Assembly (NCBI GenBank): GCA_029560455.1
Contig: JAKQKW010000001.1
Span: 1 to 31,487, forward strand
Direction of reading: 5' to 3'
Length of the DNA stretch: 31,487 bases
Origin: Candidatus Rifleibacteriota bacterium
GTDB lineage: Bacteria > Riflebacteria > Ozemobacteria > Ozemobacterales > Ozemobacteraceae
Shown here piece by piece: positions 23,585 to 31,487 of this stretch. Each line of letters opens with the position of its first letter. Position 1 is the stretch's first letter. The notes beneath the pieces were generated by a model. That model was not told where the DNA came from and made no database searches. It saw only the letters and a program-made list of their open reading frames with translations. Made by a program: the position numbers and the translations under genes.

Positions 23585-24028
23585 ATGCAGCCAAAAATTT
23601 CTGGTTTTAACGAAACGGAACAGGCGAACCTGGCAAGAGACCTTGCGGCAGGCCGCGAGCTGTGCATGACTTTATCAGGGCATCACAAAGGCCCGCCTTC
23701 TGCTGAACTTCTCGACCAGGTATTTAAAAAATGGGCCTCACAGCCAGCCAATAGTCGCATTCCGGCTGCCGAAGTCGCTTCCGGACTTGGATCTCTTTTT
23801 GGTGAATTGATAAGGGTCGATTTTGGCTTTATCTGGCAGATGATTGAAGATCAGTATGGCACCGAACCGGCCCTTATTGACGAAAACACCGGCAGTGTCA
23901 TTTTTCCGGTCAATGCGGTCTGGAAAAGAATCGAACCCAAGCTCGATGCTGCGCCATTTTTCAGGCCGATGTATGAGTCGATCGCCAGACATCTCGAAAA
24001 GGTGCGAGCTGGCCAGGGTGTGAATTAA
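23585..24028 (+). CDS. Hypothetical protein, DUF3806-like
   Basis: This is a 147-aa soluble protein. The core LGSLFGELIRVDFGFIWQMI, followed by EDQYGTEPALIDENTGSVIF and PVNAVWKRIE, resembles the DUF3806 group, small proteins of unknown role; the match is from memory and moderate. No signal peptide or catalytic motif is seen. It reads away from ackA and ends 4 bp over the convergent gene at 24025. The ribosome site is modest (GCGAGTGA). Confidence 0.7.
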   Translation: MQPKISGFNETEQANLARDLAAGRELCMTLSGHHKGPPSAELLDQVFKKWASQPANSRIPAAEVASGLGSLFGELIRVDFGFIWQMIEDQYGTEPALIDENTGSVIFPVNAVWKRIEPKLDAAPFFRPMYESIARHLEKVRAGQGVN

Positions 24029-24444
24029 TCTGATAAAATCCAGCCCTTAAAAGCTTTCCAGCGGGCAAACGGCTGACGGTTTTCGTTATCGACAAGTTCG
24101 ATGGTGCCGCGCCCGCCCGCATCGTAGATCCGACCACAGCTGCAGCGAAAAACGCCGCTGCCGGCAGTTGGTGTGCCTGGGTCTTCGGGCAGACTGTCGA
24201 TGGTCGCCTTGCCGCAGATACATTTCGGGTATGGCTTCTGGCCAAGAATGAGCTCTCGCTCAAGCCAGGCAAGCTTTTCGATGAGAATTATCAGTATGAG
24301 CGGAAACGCGATCATACCAACTATGCCGGCGGTATTGCCGAAGCGCGAACCAATGCTGTCACCGGCCCAGGCCGCCGCAAGCAGCAGCATCAGAGCGATA
24401 ATTTCGTAACTGCTTACACCTTTTTTATTGAGAATTATCTGCAT
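24025..24444 (-). CDS. Membrane protein with cytosolic zinc-ribbon
   Basis: This is a 139-aa protein with two membrane helices (SSYEIIALMLLLAAAWAG at about 11-28, and IVGMIAFPLILIILI at about 41-55). A soluble domain follows with paired CxC sites (CICGK and CSCGR), a likely zinc ribbon. Function unknown. It overlaps the convergent gene at its 3' end by a few bases. It reads away from the marR operon, sharing the intergenic region 24445-24604. Confidence 0.7.
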   Translation of the reverse strand: MQIILNKKGVSSYEIIALMLLLAAAWAGDSIGSRFGNTAGIVGMIAFPLILIILIEKLAWLERELILGQKPYPKCICGKATIDSLPEDPGTPTAGSGVFRCSCGRIYDAGGRGTIELVDNENRQPFARWKAFKGWILSD

Positions 24445-24531
24445 TCTTGAAGTATATCACCTTCCTGCCCTGCAGATAAAGGTGCTGTCTGCGGCTGTTT
24501 ATAAGTGTGTAGACAAAATCAGATTCCGGGG

Positions 24532-24560
24532 TTGCCGGGCGCTGCTGTCTGTGGTAAAAA
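24532..24560 (+). promoter_or_regulatory. Promoter of the marR-efflux operon
   Basis: TTGCCG (24532-24537) and TAAAAA (24555-24560) are 17 bp apart; the -10 box lies inside the left arm of the 24554-24587 palindrome, so a bound regulator would block it. Confidence 0.5.
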
Positions 24561-24587
24561 TTAGTTGCGTACGCAACTAATTTTTAC
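24554..24587. promoter_or_regulatory. MarR operator: 34-bp perfect palindrome
   Basis: The sequence is perfectly symmetrical about 24570/24571 with 17-bp arms; its central 20 bases are TTAGTTGCGTACGCAACTAA. It ends 17 bp before the marR start codon. MarR proteins bind such palindromes as dimers and repress their own operon; the core TTGCGTACGCAA fits. Confidence 0.9.
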
Positions 24588-24604
24588 ATGAAGCAGATGA
24601 TTTA

Positions 24605-25060
24605 ATGGTTGAACAGCAATTTCTTGGCCGCTGGGTTGCTCAGACATATCGCGCAACCCATGCATATATGGCCGAAAGGCTCAGAAAACTGCAGATTGGC
24701 TATGGGCAGTTTCCCTTTCTCAATTACCTGAATCGCAGCGGTCCATCATCACAGGAAGCCATATCGCAGGCACTGATGTTTGACAAGGCTACCACCGCCC
24801 GTGCCATCAGAAAGCTCGAAGAGGTTGGTTTCGTCGAACGGCGTGTTGCCGAAGATGACCATCGCCGCTATGAGGTGAAAATCACCGCCAGCGGTGCAAC
24901 CGCCGCCGGTGAGATCAAGGCATTCCTCAAAGACTGGAACAGGCGCCTGACCGCAGGTTTCAGCCCGGCTGAAAAGGAAATGATTTTTTCACTGATGATC
25001 CGGGTTGCCGAAAATGCCCGGCGTGAATATCGCACTTTACAAGTGGAAGCTGAAGAATAA
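24605..25060 (+). CDS. MarR-family transcriptional regulator
   Basis: This 151-aa winged-helix repressor shows the family layout: a dimer helix at the N-terminus, GPSSQEAISQALMFDKATTARAIRKLEEVGFVER (residues about 47-80) as the helix-turn-helix, and EDDHRRYEVKITASG as the wing. It should release its operator on binding a small ligand, often a toxic compound, and so turn on the pump genes that follow. The 34-bp palindrome at 24554 is its likely site. The next gene starts 22 bp after its stop. The ribosome site before ATG 24605 is weak (GAAG far upstream), so translation may be low. Confidence 0.93.
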   Translation: MVEQQFLGRWVAQTYRATHAYMAERLRKLQIGYGQFPFLNYLNRSGPSSQEAISQALMFDKATTARAIRKLEEVGFVERRVAEDDHRRYEVKITASGATAAGEIKAFLKDWNRRLTAGFSPAEKEMIFSLMIRVAENARREYRTLQVEAEE

Positions 25061-25082
25061 AGAGGCTTCATAAGGGAGATAT

Positions 25083-26321
25083 ATGAACAGATTCGCATTA
25101 ACTTTTATCAGCGGCATTATTCTTGCCTGGCTTCTTGTGAGCCATTTTCAGCCGTCTGCCAGCAATACTGCCGGGGGGCGGCGCGGGCCCGGCGGCGCCA
25201 TGGCGGTTGCTGTCGAAACCGAACCACTGAAAATCGGCAGTCTTGTCGATGAGGGCCGTTTTGTCGGGTCAATCGAGGCCACGTCAAAATTTATGGTTGC
25301 CCCGAAAATTTCAGGCCGTATCAAGAAACTGTTTGTCGACATTGGCGATGAGATTGCCAATGGCTCGACAATAGCTGCTCTCGATGATGAAGAGCTGCTT
25401 CTCGCAGTTAAACAGGCCGAAGCCGATCTTGAAATCGCCCGGGCCAATCTTAATGAAAGCGCCGGTCTGCTCGAAATATCGCAGCGCGAACTCGATCGCG
25501 TCAAAACCATGCGGCAGCAGAAGGTTTCTTCTGAAGTGGAAGTAGAGAACGCTCAGGCAGCCCACAAAACCAGGCAGGCCAGACATCAGGTTAACAAAGC
25601 TCTACTCAGTCAGAAAGAGGCGGCTCTCGAAACCACCAGACTGAAACTGGCGTATGCAAGGGTCGACGCATCATGGAGTGGCGGTTTCGGTCGGCGTTTT
25701 ATCGCCGAACGCTTTCTCAACGAAGGGGCCATGATCAATGCCAACACCCCGATTGTCTCGGTAATTGATATTGCAACCCTGACGGCGGTAATCGACGTTG
25801 TCGAACGCGAATATTTTAAAATCAAACCCGGTCTGACGGCCGAAATCGAAACCGCGGCGATTCCTGACTGTATTTATACGGCACGGGTTTCACGCATTGC
25901 GCCATTGCTCGACGGCGCGTCGAGACAGGCGAGAATCGAGCTCGAGCTTTCAAACACAGACAATGCTCTTAAGCCGGGTATGTTTGTTAAAGCCAGGCTG
26001 ATCTACGCCCGGCACGACTCGGTAACGATTGCTCCGGCATCGGCTCTTGTCAGGCGCAACGACCAGGAAGGCCTTTTCCTCGTCGACAGCGAAAAGAGTG
26101 TTGCCCGGTTTATACCGGTTGAAGTCGGTTTCCGTGAAGGCGACCGGGCCGAGATCGCTTCGCCGACGATTTCTGGTGCTGTCGTCGTTCTTGGACACCA
26201 TCTGCTCGAAGACGGCAGCAGTATAAGACTCCCCGGAAAAGATCAGCCCGCCTCTGCGCCTGCCGGCGAAAAGGGCAGAGGGCGCGGTCAGGGGCAAGGT
26301 AAAGGCGGTCAGCAGCAATGA
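25083..26321 (+). CDS. RND efflux periplasmic adaptor subunit
   Basis: This 412-aa HlyD/MFP-type protein links the inner-membrane pump to the outer-membrane channel. An N-terminal membrane anchor (FALTFISGIILAWLLVSHF) is followed by a lipoyl half (FMVAPKISGRIKKLFVDIGD), a coiled-coil hairpin (about 110-190), the second lipoyl half and beta-barrel domains. The C-terminus is a glycine- and glutamine-rich tail. AGGGAG precedes the ATG; the stop overlaps the RND gene start (ATGA), so pump and adaptor are made together. Transported compound unknown. Confidence 0.93.
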   Translation: MNRFALTFISGIILAWLLVSHFQPSASNTAGGRRGPGGAMAVAVETEPLKIGSLVDEGRFVGSIEATSKFMVAPKISGRIKKLFVDIGDEIANGSTIAALDDEELLLAVKQAEADLEIARANLNESAGLLEISQRELDRVKTMRQQKVSSEVEVENAQAAHKTRQARHQVNKALLSQKEAALETTRLKLAYARVDASWSGGFGRRFIAERFLNEGAMINANTPIVSVIDIATLTAVIDVVEREYFKIKPGLTAEIETAAIPDCIYTARVSRIAPLLDGASRQARIELELSNTDNALKPGMFVKARLIYARHDSVTIAPASALVRRNDQEGLFLVDSEKSVARFIPVEVGFREGDRAEIASPTISGAVVVLGHHLLEDGSSIRLPGKDQPASAPAGEKGRGRGQGQGKGGQQQ

Positions 26322-29300
26322 AACTTGCCCATCTCTCGGTAAAACGACCGATTGGTGTCACCATGATCATGAGCATGGTGGTAATCTTTGGTGTCGTATC
26401 GCTTTACAGACTACCGGTCGATCTGATGCCCGATATCACCTACCCGACCATCACCGTTTCAGCAAGCTACAGTAACGCCAGCCCTACCGAAATCGAAACT
26501 CTGGTCACCAGGCCGATCGAACAGGCTATTTCGGCTGTGCCAGGGGTCGAAGAGATCACCTCGACCTCGCGCGAAGGCAGCAGTCGCGTGCGCGTGGCAT
26601 TCGCCTGGGGAACCGACCTCGACGCGGCCACCAACGATCTGCGCGACCGTCTCGACCGCGTTTTGAGCCGCCTGCCCGACGATGTTGAGCGACCGAGCAT
26701 TCGCAAATTCGATGCGGCGGCTTTTCCGATTCTTATTATCGGTGCTTCCAGCGATTTAGATCCGGTGCAGATGCTCAATCTGATCGAAGATCAGGTAAAA
26801 TACCGCATCGAGCGTATTCCAGGGGTTGCCGCGATCGACGTTATGGGTGGCAGCCTGCGCGAAATTCAGGTGAATCTGAATATCGACCGTATCAAAGCCC
26901 TGAAGATTGCGCCTGACCAGATCATTTCGCGCCTGCGTGCCGAAAACCTCAATTTGCCGGCCGGTATGATCGAGTCTGGCAACTATGAACTCCGCCTGCG
27001 AACTCCCGGCGAATTAAGAGATGTAAATGAAATTGCAGCATTGACTATCGGCGAAACCGCCGGTAAGCAGATTCGTCTGCGTGACGTTGCCGAGGTGCTC
27101 GACCTCTGGGAAAAGAAGCGCAGCATCGTCAGAATCAACGGCAAGCCCGGTGTGCGCGTCATGGTGAACAAGCAGTCGGGCAGTAACACTGTCGCAGTCG
27201 CTAACGCCGTCAAGGCCGAAATCGCAAAGATCAACGAAGAAATCCCGCAGCTGCGTCTCAATGCCATAGTAGACAGCTCAAAATACATTCAGCGGTCGAT
27301 CGACAATGTCAGCTCTTCGGCTCTGTATGGCGGTCTTCTCGCTATTCTCATTCTGCAGCTTTTCCTTGGCAATGCCGCCAGTACCGCAATTATTGCGGTT
27401 GCGATTCCGGTTTCGGTTATCGCCACCTTCGCTCTGATGTATTACTTCCAGTTCACACTCAACATCATGTCTCTCGGCGGCGTGGCCCTGGGCATCGGTA
27501 TGCTCGTCGACAACTCGATTGTCGTTCTCGAAAACATTTTCCGTTACCGCGAAAAGGGCCGGTCGATGATGCAGGCTGCCGTCGAAGGCGCCTCTGAAGT
27601 GGCAATGCCGGTTCTGGCCAGTACGCTCACCACTGTCGTAATCTTCCTGCCCCTTCTGTTCGTCGAGGGTATGACCGGCCTGATGTTCAAACAGCTGGCC
27701 TACGTCGTTTCTTTCTCTCTGTTCTGTTCGCTGGTTATCGCTCTTACCATTGTACCGATGCTGAGTTCGCGGTTTCTTAAAATGAATGGCAGCAGCCGGC
27801 GCAGCATTTTCCGCCGTATTTCGGAATGGGGTATCGGGCTTATCCTTTCTGCGCATGCTTTCAGCCTTCGCCTGGTTCTCAATAACCGCAAAAAAGCTAT
27901 TTTTGTTATCGGTATTCTTATAGCCACATCTGTTATCATGGCGCGCAGAATCGGCACCGAACTGATGCCATCAGCTGATGAAGGTGAAGTCAGGGTCAGT
28001 ATCGAACTCGAAGAAGGCACCCGTCTGACTCTCGTCGAAAAGATTTTTCTGATGGCCGAAGATATAATCATCAAAAACCTGTCCGAAGCCGAAACCGTAT
28101 TTACCAATGTCGGTGGTGGCATGGGCGGCGGCGGTGGTTCGCTCAATTCAGGGCAGATACGCATTCCGCTCAAGTCCAGCCGAAAGAAAAGCAGCGCAAA
28201 AATTGCCGCCGAGCTGCGCCAGATGCTGACCGGAATTCCTGGTGTGATTCTGCGTACCCGCGAAGGTCAGGGTATGTTTCTGCTGCGTATGGGTAACGCC
28301 GACGCTGACAAACTCGAAGTGCAGGTGCGTGGCTACGATCTTAAGACTGCAGACGCGCTCGGCGCCGAGGTCGAAAAGCTTCTCAAAAATACTGAAGGTG
28401 TTACTGATGTGCAGTTGTCGCGCGAAAAGGGTGTGCCAGAGCGAATTGTCGTTATTGACCGCGCCCGTGCCGCCGATTTGAAGCTTACGATTTCGAAGAT
28501 TTCTTCTTTCCTCGAAACGATGATGGCTGGCAGCAGCGCCGGAAACCTGCGCGAAGGCGGCGACGAATACCGCATTCTGGTTAAGGCACGAAATGCCGAA
28601 TTCATGAAGCTTGAAGACCTTCTCAACCTGAGCATAACCAATTCTGCCGGCCAGCCGGTAATGCTGCGCAATGTCGCTCATATCGAAAGCCAGATGGGCC
28701 CCACTCTTATCGAACGACGAGACCAGGAAAGAATTCTGAGCATTTCAGCCAACGTCGACGGGCGCCCGCTTGGCTTCGTCATTGAAGAAGTTCAGCAGAA
28801 GCTGCGCGAAATACCTCTGCCATCGAATTTCAGCATATTGATGGCCGGTGATTATGAAGAGCAGGTTAAATCGTTTCAGGAACTTCTCTTTAGTTTCATA
28901 CTGGCACTGGTTCTTGTCTATATGGTAATGGCCGTTCAGTATGAGTCTCTTTACGATCCGGTTATCGTCATGATAACTGTACCGCTGTCGATCATCGGCG
29001 TTGTTCCGGCGCTTTATTTCACCGGCACGACTTTTAACGTTCAATCGTTCATTGGCTGTATCATGCTTGGCGGTATCGTCGTCAACAACTCGATTCTGCT
29101 TGTCGATCACATCAATGACCTGCGCCGGGAAGGGGCTACCGATCTGTTCGCAGCCGTGAGCGAGGCCGCGCGCGACCGCTGCCGGCCAATTCTGATGACC
29201 GCTTTAACGACGATTCTCGGGCTGTTGCCCCTGGCAATCGGCCTTGGCGAAGGTGGCGAAGTGCAGGCACCGATGGCCCGTGCCGTAATTGGCGGGCTGG

Positions 29301-29419
29301 TCTGTGCGACCTTCATCTCGCTTCTGATTATCCCCGCTATTTATTATGAATTCGATCTGGCTTTTCGTAAAAAACCGGTTGAAGCTGCTGAAAATGAGGC
29401 AAAAAATGAAAAGATCTGA
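26318..29419 (+). CDS. RND efflux pump, inner-membrane transporter
   Basis: This 1033-aa pump of the HAE1/AcrB family exports hydrophobic compounds using the proton gradient. The first membrane helix (PIGVTMIMSMVVIFGVV) is followed by the porter region (PVDLMPDITYPTITV), and the two large periplasmic loops and twelve membrane helices fit. In helix 4 the sequence is MLVDNSIVVLENI: D398 is kept, but the second aspartate of AcrB is N399, a change common in many non-enterobacterial relatives. A glycine-rich stretch (GGGMGGGGG) occurs near residue 600. It is coupled to the adaptor gene and overlaps the channel gene by 14 bp. Confidence 0.95.
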   Translation: MKLAHLSVKRPIGVTMIMSMVVIFGVVSLYRLPVDLMPDITYPTITVSASYSNASPTEIETLVTRPIEQAISAVPGVEEITSTSREGSSRVRVAFAWGTDLDAATNDLRDRLDRVLSRLPDDVERPSIRKFDAAAFPILIIGASSDLDPVQMLNLIEDQVKYRIERIPGVAAIDVMGGSLREIQVNLNIDRIKALKIAPDQIISRLRAENLNLPAGMIESGNYELRLRTPGELRDVNEIAALTIGETAGKQIRLRDVAEVLDLWEKKRSIVRINGKPGVRVMVNKQSGSNTVAVANAVKAEIAKINEEIPQLRLNAIVDSSKYIQRSIDNVSSSALYGGLLAILILQLFLGNAASTAIIAVAIPVSVIATFALMYYFQFTLNIMSLGGVALGIGMLVDNSIVVLENIFRYREKGRSMMQAAVEGASEVAMPVLASTLTTVVIFLPLLFVEGMTGLMFKQLAYVVSFSLFCSLVIALTIVPMLSSRFLKMNGSSRRSIFRRISEWGIGLILSAHAFSLRLVLNNRKKAIFVIGILIATSVIMARRIGTELMPSADEGEVRVSIELEEGTRLTLVEKIFLMAEDIIIKNLSEAETVFTNVGGGMGGGGGSLNSGQIRIPLKSSRKKSSAKIAAELRQMLTGIPGVILRTREGQGMFLLRMGNADADKLEVQVRGYDLKTADALGAEVEKLLKNTEGVTDVQLSREKGVPERIVVIDRARAADLKLTISKISSFLETMMAGSSAGNLREGGDEYRILVKARNAEFMKLEDLLNLSITNSAGQPVMLRNVAHIESQMGPTLIERRDQERILSISANVDGRPLGFVIEEVQQKLREIPLPSNFSILMAGDYEEQVKSFQELLFSFILALVLVYMVMAVQYESLYDPVIVMITVPLSIIGVVPALYFTGTTFNVQSFIGCIMLGGIVVNNSILLVDHINDLRREGATDLFAAVSEAARDRCRPILMTALTTILGLLPLAIGLGEGGEVQAPMARAVIGGLVCATFISLLIIPAIYYEFDLAFRKKPVEAAENEAKNEKI

Positions 29420-31037
29420 TTTGTGTTACAGACTGATGACAGCGATTCTTCTTCTTTTCGCCCTGGGCGGCCAGATTCTGGCCGAAGAGGCGACTTCAAC
29501 CATGAATAACGCCGGCGCAATTCCAGCTGCAACTGAAAACTCAATGCCTGTTGCGTCTGAAGGGGTGGAGTTGTCTGAAGATGCTTCCTGTCAAGACTTT
29601 GGCGTGTTCAATATTTTCGAGAATTCAGGCGCTTCACTGACGCTGTCTCTCGATCATGCAATAAGCAGTGCTCTGAGCCAGAATATCACTCTCAAAGTTG
29701 AAAAAATTGGCCCAGAACTTGCCCGCACCGTCGTTGAAAAAGAACGGGCAAAATTCGATACGGCTGTCAGTGCCGAATTCTCTGGTTCTGAACGTATCGG
29801 CAAAACCATTTTTCAGCAGGGCAATATGGGCGAAAACGTTACCAATCGCACCGATGCCGGCATTGCCTTCGAAAAGCTGTCGACCTCAGGTACCCGCAGC
29901 GCCCTGGATGTTACCTTTGGCCGTAGCCGCTCGGCCCGCTCTGACAATCTTTTTTCGACCAGACTCGGTATCACACTCACTCATCCGCTGCGGCGCGGTT
30001 CCGGGCGCGAGGTTAATCTTGTTTCATTTAAAAAGGCAGGGCTCGACCTCGAATGGTCAGAATACGAGCTGAAAGGTTTTATTCTCAATTTTGTCGCCCA
30101 GGTCGAAAAACAATACTGGGAATATTACCTCAGTCTGCGTCAGCTTGAGATTGTCAGAGAATCGCTGCAGCTTGCGAAGCAGCAGCGTGATGAAACCCGC
30201 AAACGCATCGAAGCCGGCAGTATCGCTGAATCAGAAGAGGCGGCCGCTGACGCTGAAGTGGCTCTGCGCGCCGAAGATCTCATCAACGCCGAAAGTTCTG
30301 CTGTCGAAATGGCAATTTCGCTGTTGCGCTCGGTTAACCCTGATGCAGAAAACTTCTGGAAAACCCGGCCAGAACTTCTCGATGAACCGATTCTGACCCG
30401 TCCCGACCGACTTTCGCTCGAAGAGCATATTGCCGTTGCTCTCGAAATGCGACCTGAACTGCAGCAGGCGCGACTGATGCTTTCGCGCGATGAACTTGAT
30501 ATTGTTGCCAGTCGCAATGGCATGCTGCCGAAACTCGACTTTTTTATGACTCTCGGCAAGACCGGTTATTCGACATCATTTTCGGGTTCAAACCCCAGAC
30601 CGGGCGAAGAAGGTTCTTACGACGTTGCTGCCGGCTTCACCTACGACCTTACACGCGGCCGGAGAGCAGCCAGAGCTGAAGCGACCCGTGCGAAGGCCAG
30701 CGCCGCAATGCGCCGCGAAGCTCTCAATAACCTTGAACAGCTGGTCAAAGAGGATGTTATCAAGGCTTATCTCGAAGTAGAACGAACTTTGCAGCAGCTG
30801 ACAGCTACCGCCGCCACTTCCCAGAAACAGCTCGAAAAGCTGCGCGTCGAAGAGGTAAAGTTCAACGTTGGCAAAACCACTGCCTTTCAGGTTGCTCAAG
30901 CCCAGAGAGACCTGACTGCCGCCCGTATCGCAGAGGCGAGAGCCGCAGTAGGTTACACGGCATCAATTATAGACCTTCTTCGTGCTGATGGTTCTCTGCT
31001 TGAACGTAACGGAATATTGTCCGCTGAAAAAAAGTAA
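29406..31037 (+). CDS. TolC-like outer-membrane efflux channel
   Basis: This is a 543-aa outer-membrane factor. A signal peptide is visible (MTAILLLFALGGQILAEEA). Two repeats of the outer-membrane efflux domain follow, each rich in long helices (about residues 90-300 and 340-530), with SLDHAISSALSQN and SLEEHIAVALEMRPEL opening the repeats. ATG 29406 is chosen because GAGG sits 6 bases upstream; an in-frame ATG at 29346 lies inside the pump gene. It completes a self-contained marR-adaptor-pump-channel operon. No clear terminator follows, only a palindrome at 31053. Confidence 0.92.
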   Translation: MKRSDLCYRLMTAILLLFALGGQILAEEATSTMNNAGAIPAATENSMPVASEGVELSEDASCQDFGVFNIFENSGASLTLSLDHAISSALSQNITLKVEKIGPELARTVVEKERAKFDTAVSAEFSGSERIGKTIFQQGNMGENVTNRTDAGIAFEKLSTSGTRSALDVTFGRSRSARSDNLFSTRLGITLTHPLRRGSGREVNLVSFKKAGLDLEWSEYELKGFILNFVAQVEKQYWEYYLSLRQLEIVRESLQLAKQQRDETRKRIEAGSIAESEEAAADAEVALRAEDLINAESSAVEMAISLLRSVNPDAENFWKTRPELLDEPILTRPDRLSLEEHIAVALEMRPELQQARLMLSRDELDIVASRNGMLPKLDFFMTLGKTGYSTSFSGSNPRPGEEGSYDVAAGFTYDLTRGRRAARAEATRAKASAAMRREALNNLEQLVKEDVIKAYLEVERTLQQLTATAATSQKQLEKLRVEEVKFNVGKTTAFQVAQAQRDLTAARIAEARAAVGYTASIIDLLRADGSLLERNGILSAEKK

Positions 31038-31052
31038 AAAAATCTAAAACTT

Positions 31053-31093
31053 TTTTACAATTGTAAAACTTTCTGCAAAAAAAGTCGTATAAT
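31053..31093 (+). promoter_or_regulatory. Palindrome and -10 box before the last gene
   Basis: TTTTACAATTGTAAAA (31053-31068) is a perfect 16-bp palindrome. TATAAT lies at 31088-31093, but no good -35 hexamer is at the usual distance, so an activator or other sigma factor may help. The palindrome sits where an upstream regulator would bind. Confidence 0.5.
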
Positions 31094-31152
31094 CAGTCTA
31101 CTCAATGCTATAAGTTGAAATTTGCAGAGTTGTACATTATGTGGGGTTTCTT

Positions 31153-31487
31153 ATGGTTCCAAAGTCCACGTCCAGTTCGTTTTCCCCTGGCGACCATGTC
31201 TTTCTTCAGGGTCAGGTAATCCCTTCGTTCTTCAAGGTTACCTCAGGTCGTTTTGCCAAGGTGTACTCGAAAAAATCAGTACAGGAACTTGGCGTTAAAC
31301 ATATGTTGAACGAGGCCGACCTTATCGGTATCGTCTCACACCAGGAACTCTTCGGCGAAATTGAAGCCCTGACCGGCAAGCCGCAGTTATTTTCGGTTTT
31401 TGCTCTCGATGAATCTTCGGTTGTTTCTGTTCCGGCCGATGACCATTCTTCTCTCAAAGAGGTTATCACCACCGATCCCAAAATTGG
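31153..31487 (+). CDS. Cyclic-nucleotide-binding-domain protein, partial
   Basis: The gene runs off the window end; 111 residues are visible from ATG 31153. FSPGDHVFLQGQVIPSFFKV, then SGRFAKVY, LFGEIEALTGKPQLFSVFAL and PADDHSSLKEVI follow the beta-roll pattern of Crp-type cyclic-nucleotide-binding domains, including the G-E of the phosphate-binding cassette. The rest, which would tell whether it is a regulator with a DNA-binding domain, is outside the window. The promoter region has the palindrome at 31053 and TATAAT at 31088. Confidence 0.8.
   Translation, partial: MVPKSTSSSFSPGDHVFLQGQVIPSFFKVTSGRFAKVYSKKSVQELGVKHMLNEADLIGIVSHQELFGEIEALTGKPQLFSVFALDESSVVSVPADDHSSLKEVITTDPKI

Overview
The window is a piece of chromosome from a diderm (Gram-negative-type) bacterium: it encodes a tripartite RND efflux pump with a TolC-like outer-membrane channel. 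Base composition looks close to balanced by eye. I cannot name the phylum.

About two thirds of the window (roughly 128-21445) is one integrated genomic island in the 3' end of a tRNA-Leu(CAA) gene (64-148). A 21-bp perfect repeat of the tRNA 3' end marks both junctions (128-148 and 21425-21445). A second pair of near-identical repeats, probable integrase arm sites, lies just inside each end (262-287 and 21349-21374). The left part is a P4-satellite-like module: tyrosine integrase, ORF6N antirepressor-like gene, zinc-finger gene, a promoter and leader rich in inverted repeats, then a tightly overlapping operon (two AlpA-like regulators, two small unknown genes, a RepA-like RecA-fold helicase). 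An iteron array, a probable replication origin, follows, and then a CHC2/Toprim primase. No capsid, tail or conjugation genes are present, so the element looks like a satellite or integrative plasmid that can replicate but needs help to move.

The middle of the island is a minus-strand defence operon reading from 18171 down to 7986: hsdM, a DUF1016/YhcG-type PD-(D/E)XK nuclease, hsdS, a GIY-YIG protein, an AlbA_2/HATPase protein with nine tandem heptads, and hsdR. Several junctions are ATGA overlaps. The right part carries less familiar cargo: an unknown 137-aa protein, a membrane protein with an RNxxxH HEPN-like motif interrupted at a nine-T run, a tandemly duplicated pair of overlapping small genes, and a truncated ORF6N gene.

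Beyond the island lies ordinary chromosome. A methyltransferase gene is coupled to ackA (minus strand, with a clear promoter). Two small convergent genes follow. Then comes a marR-adaptor-RND-outer-membrane-channel operon preceded by a 34-bp perfect palindrome, and at the window edge the start of a cyclic-nucleotide-binding-domain protein.

The best candidates for undescribed biology are the duplicated small-gene pair (20060-20984), the broken membrane HEPN gene (18933-19731), the leader/operator region at 2839-3076, and the composite restriction operon with its 21-bp repeat-bearing AlbA_2 gene.
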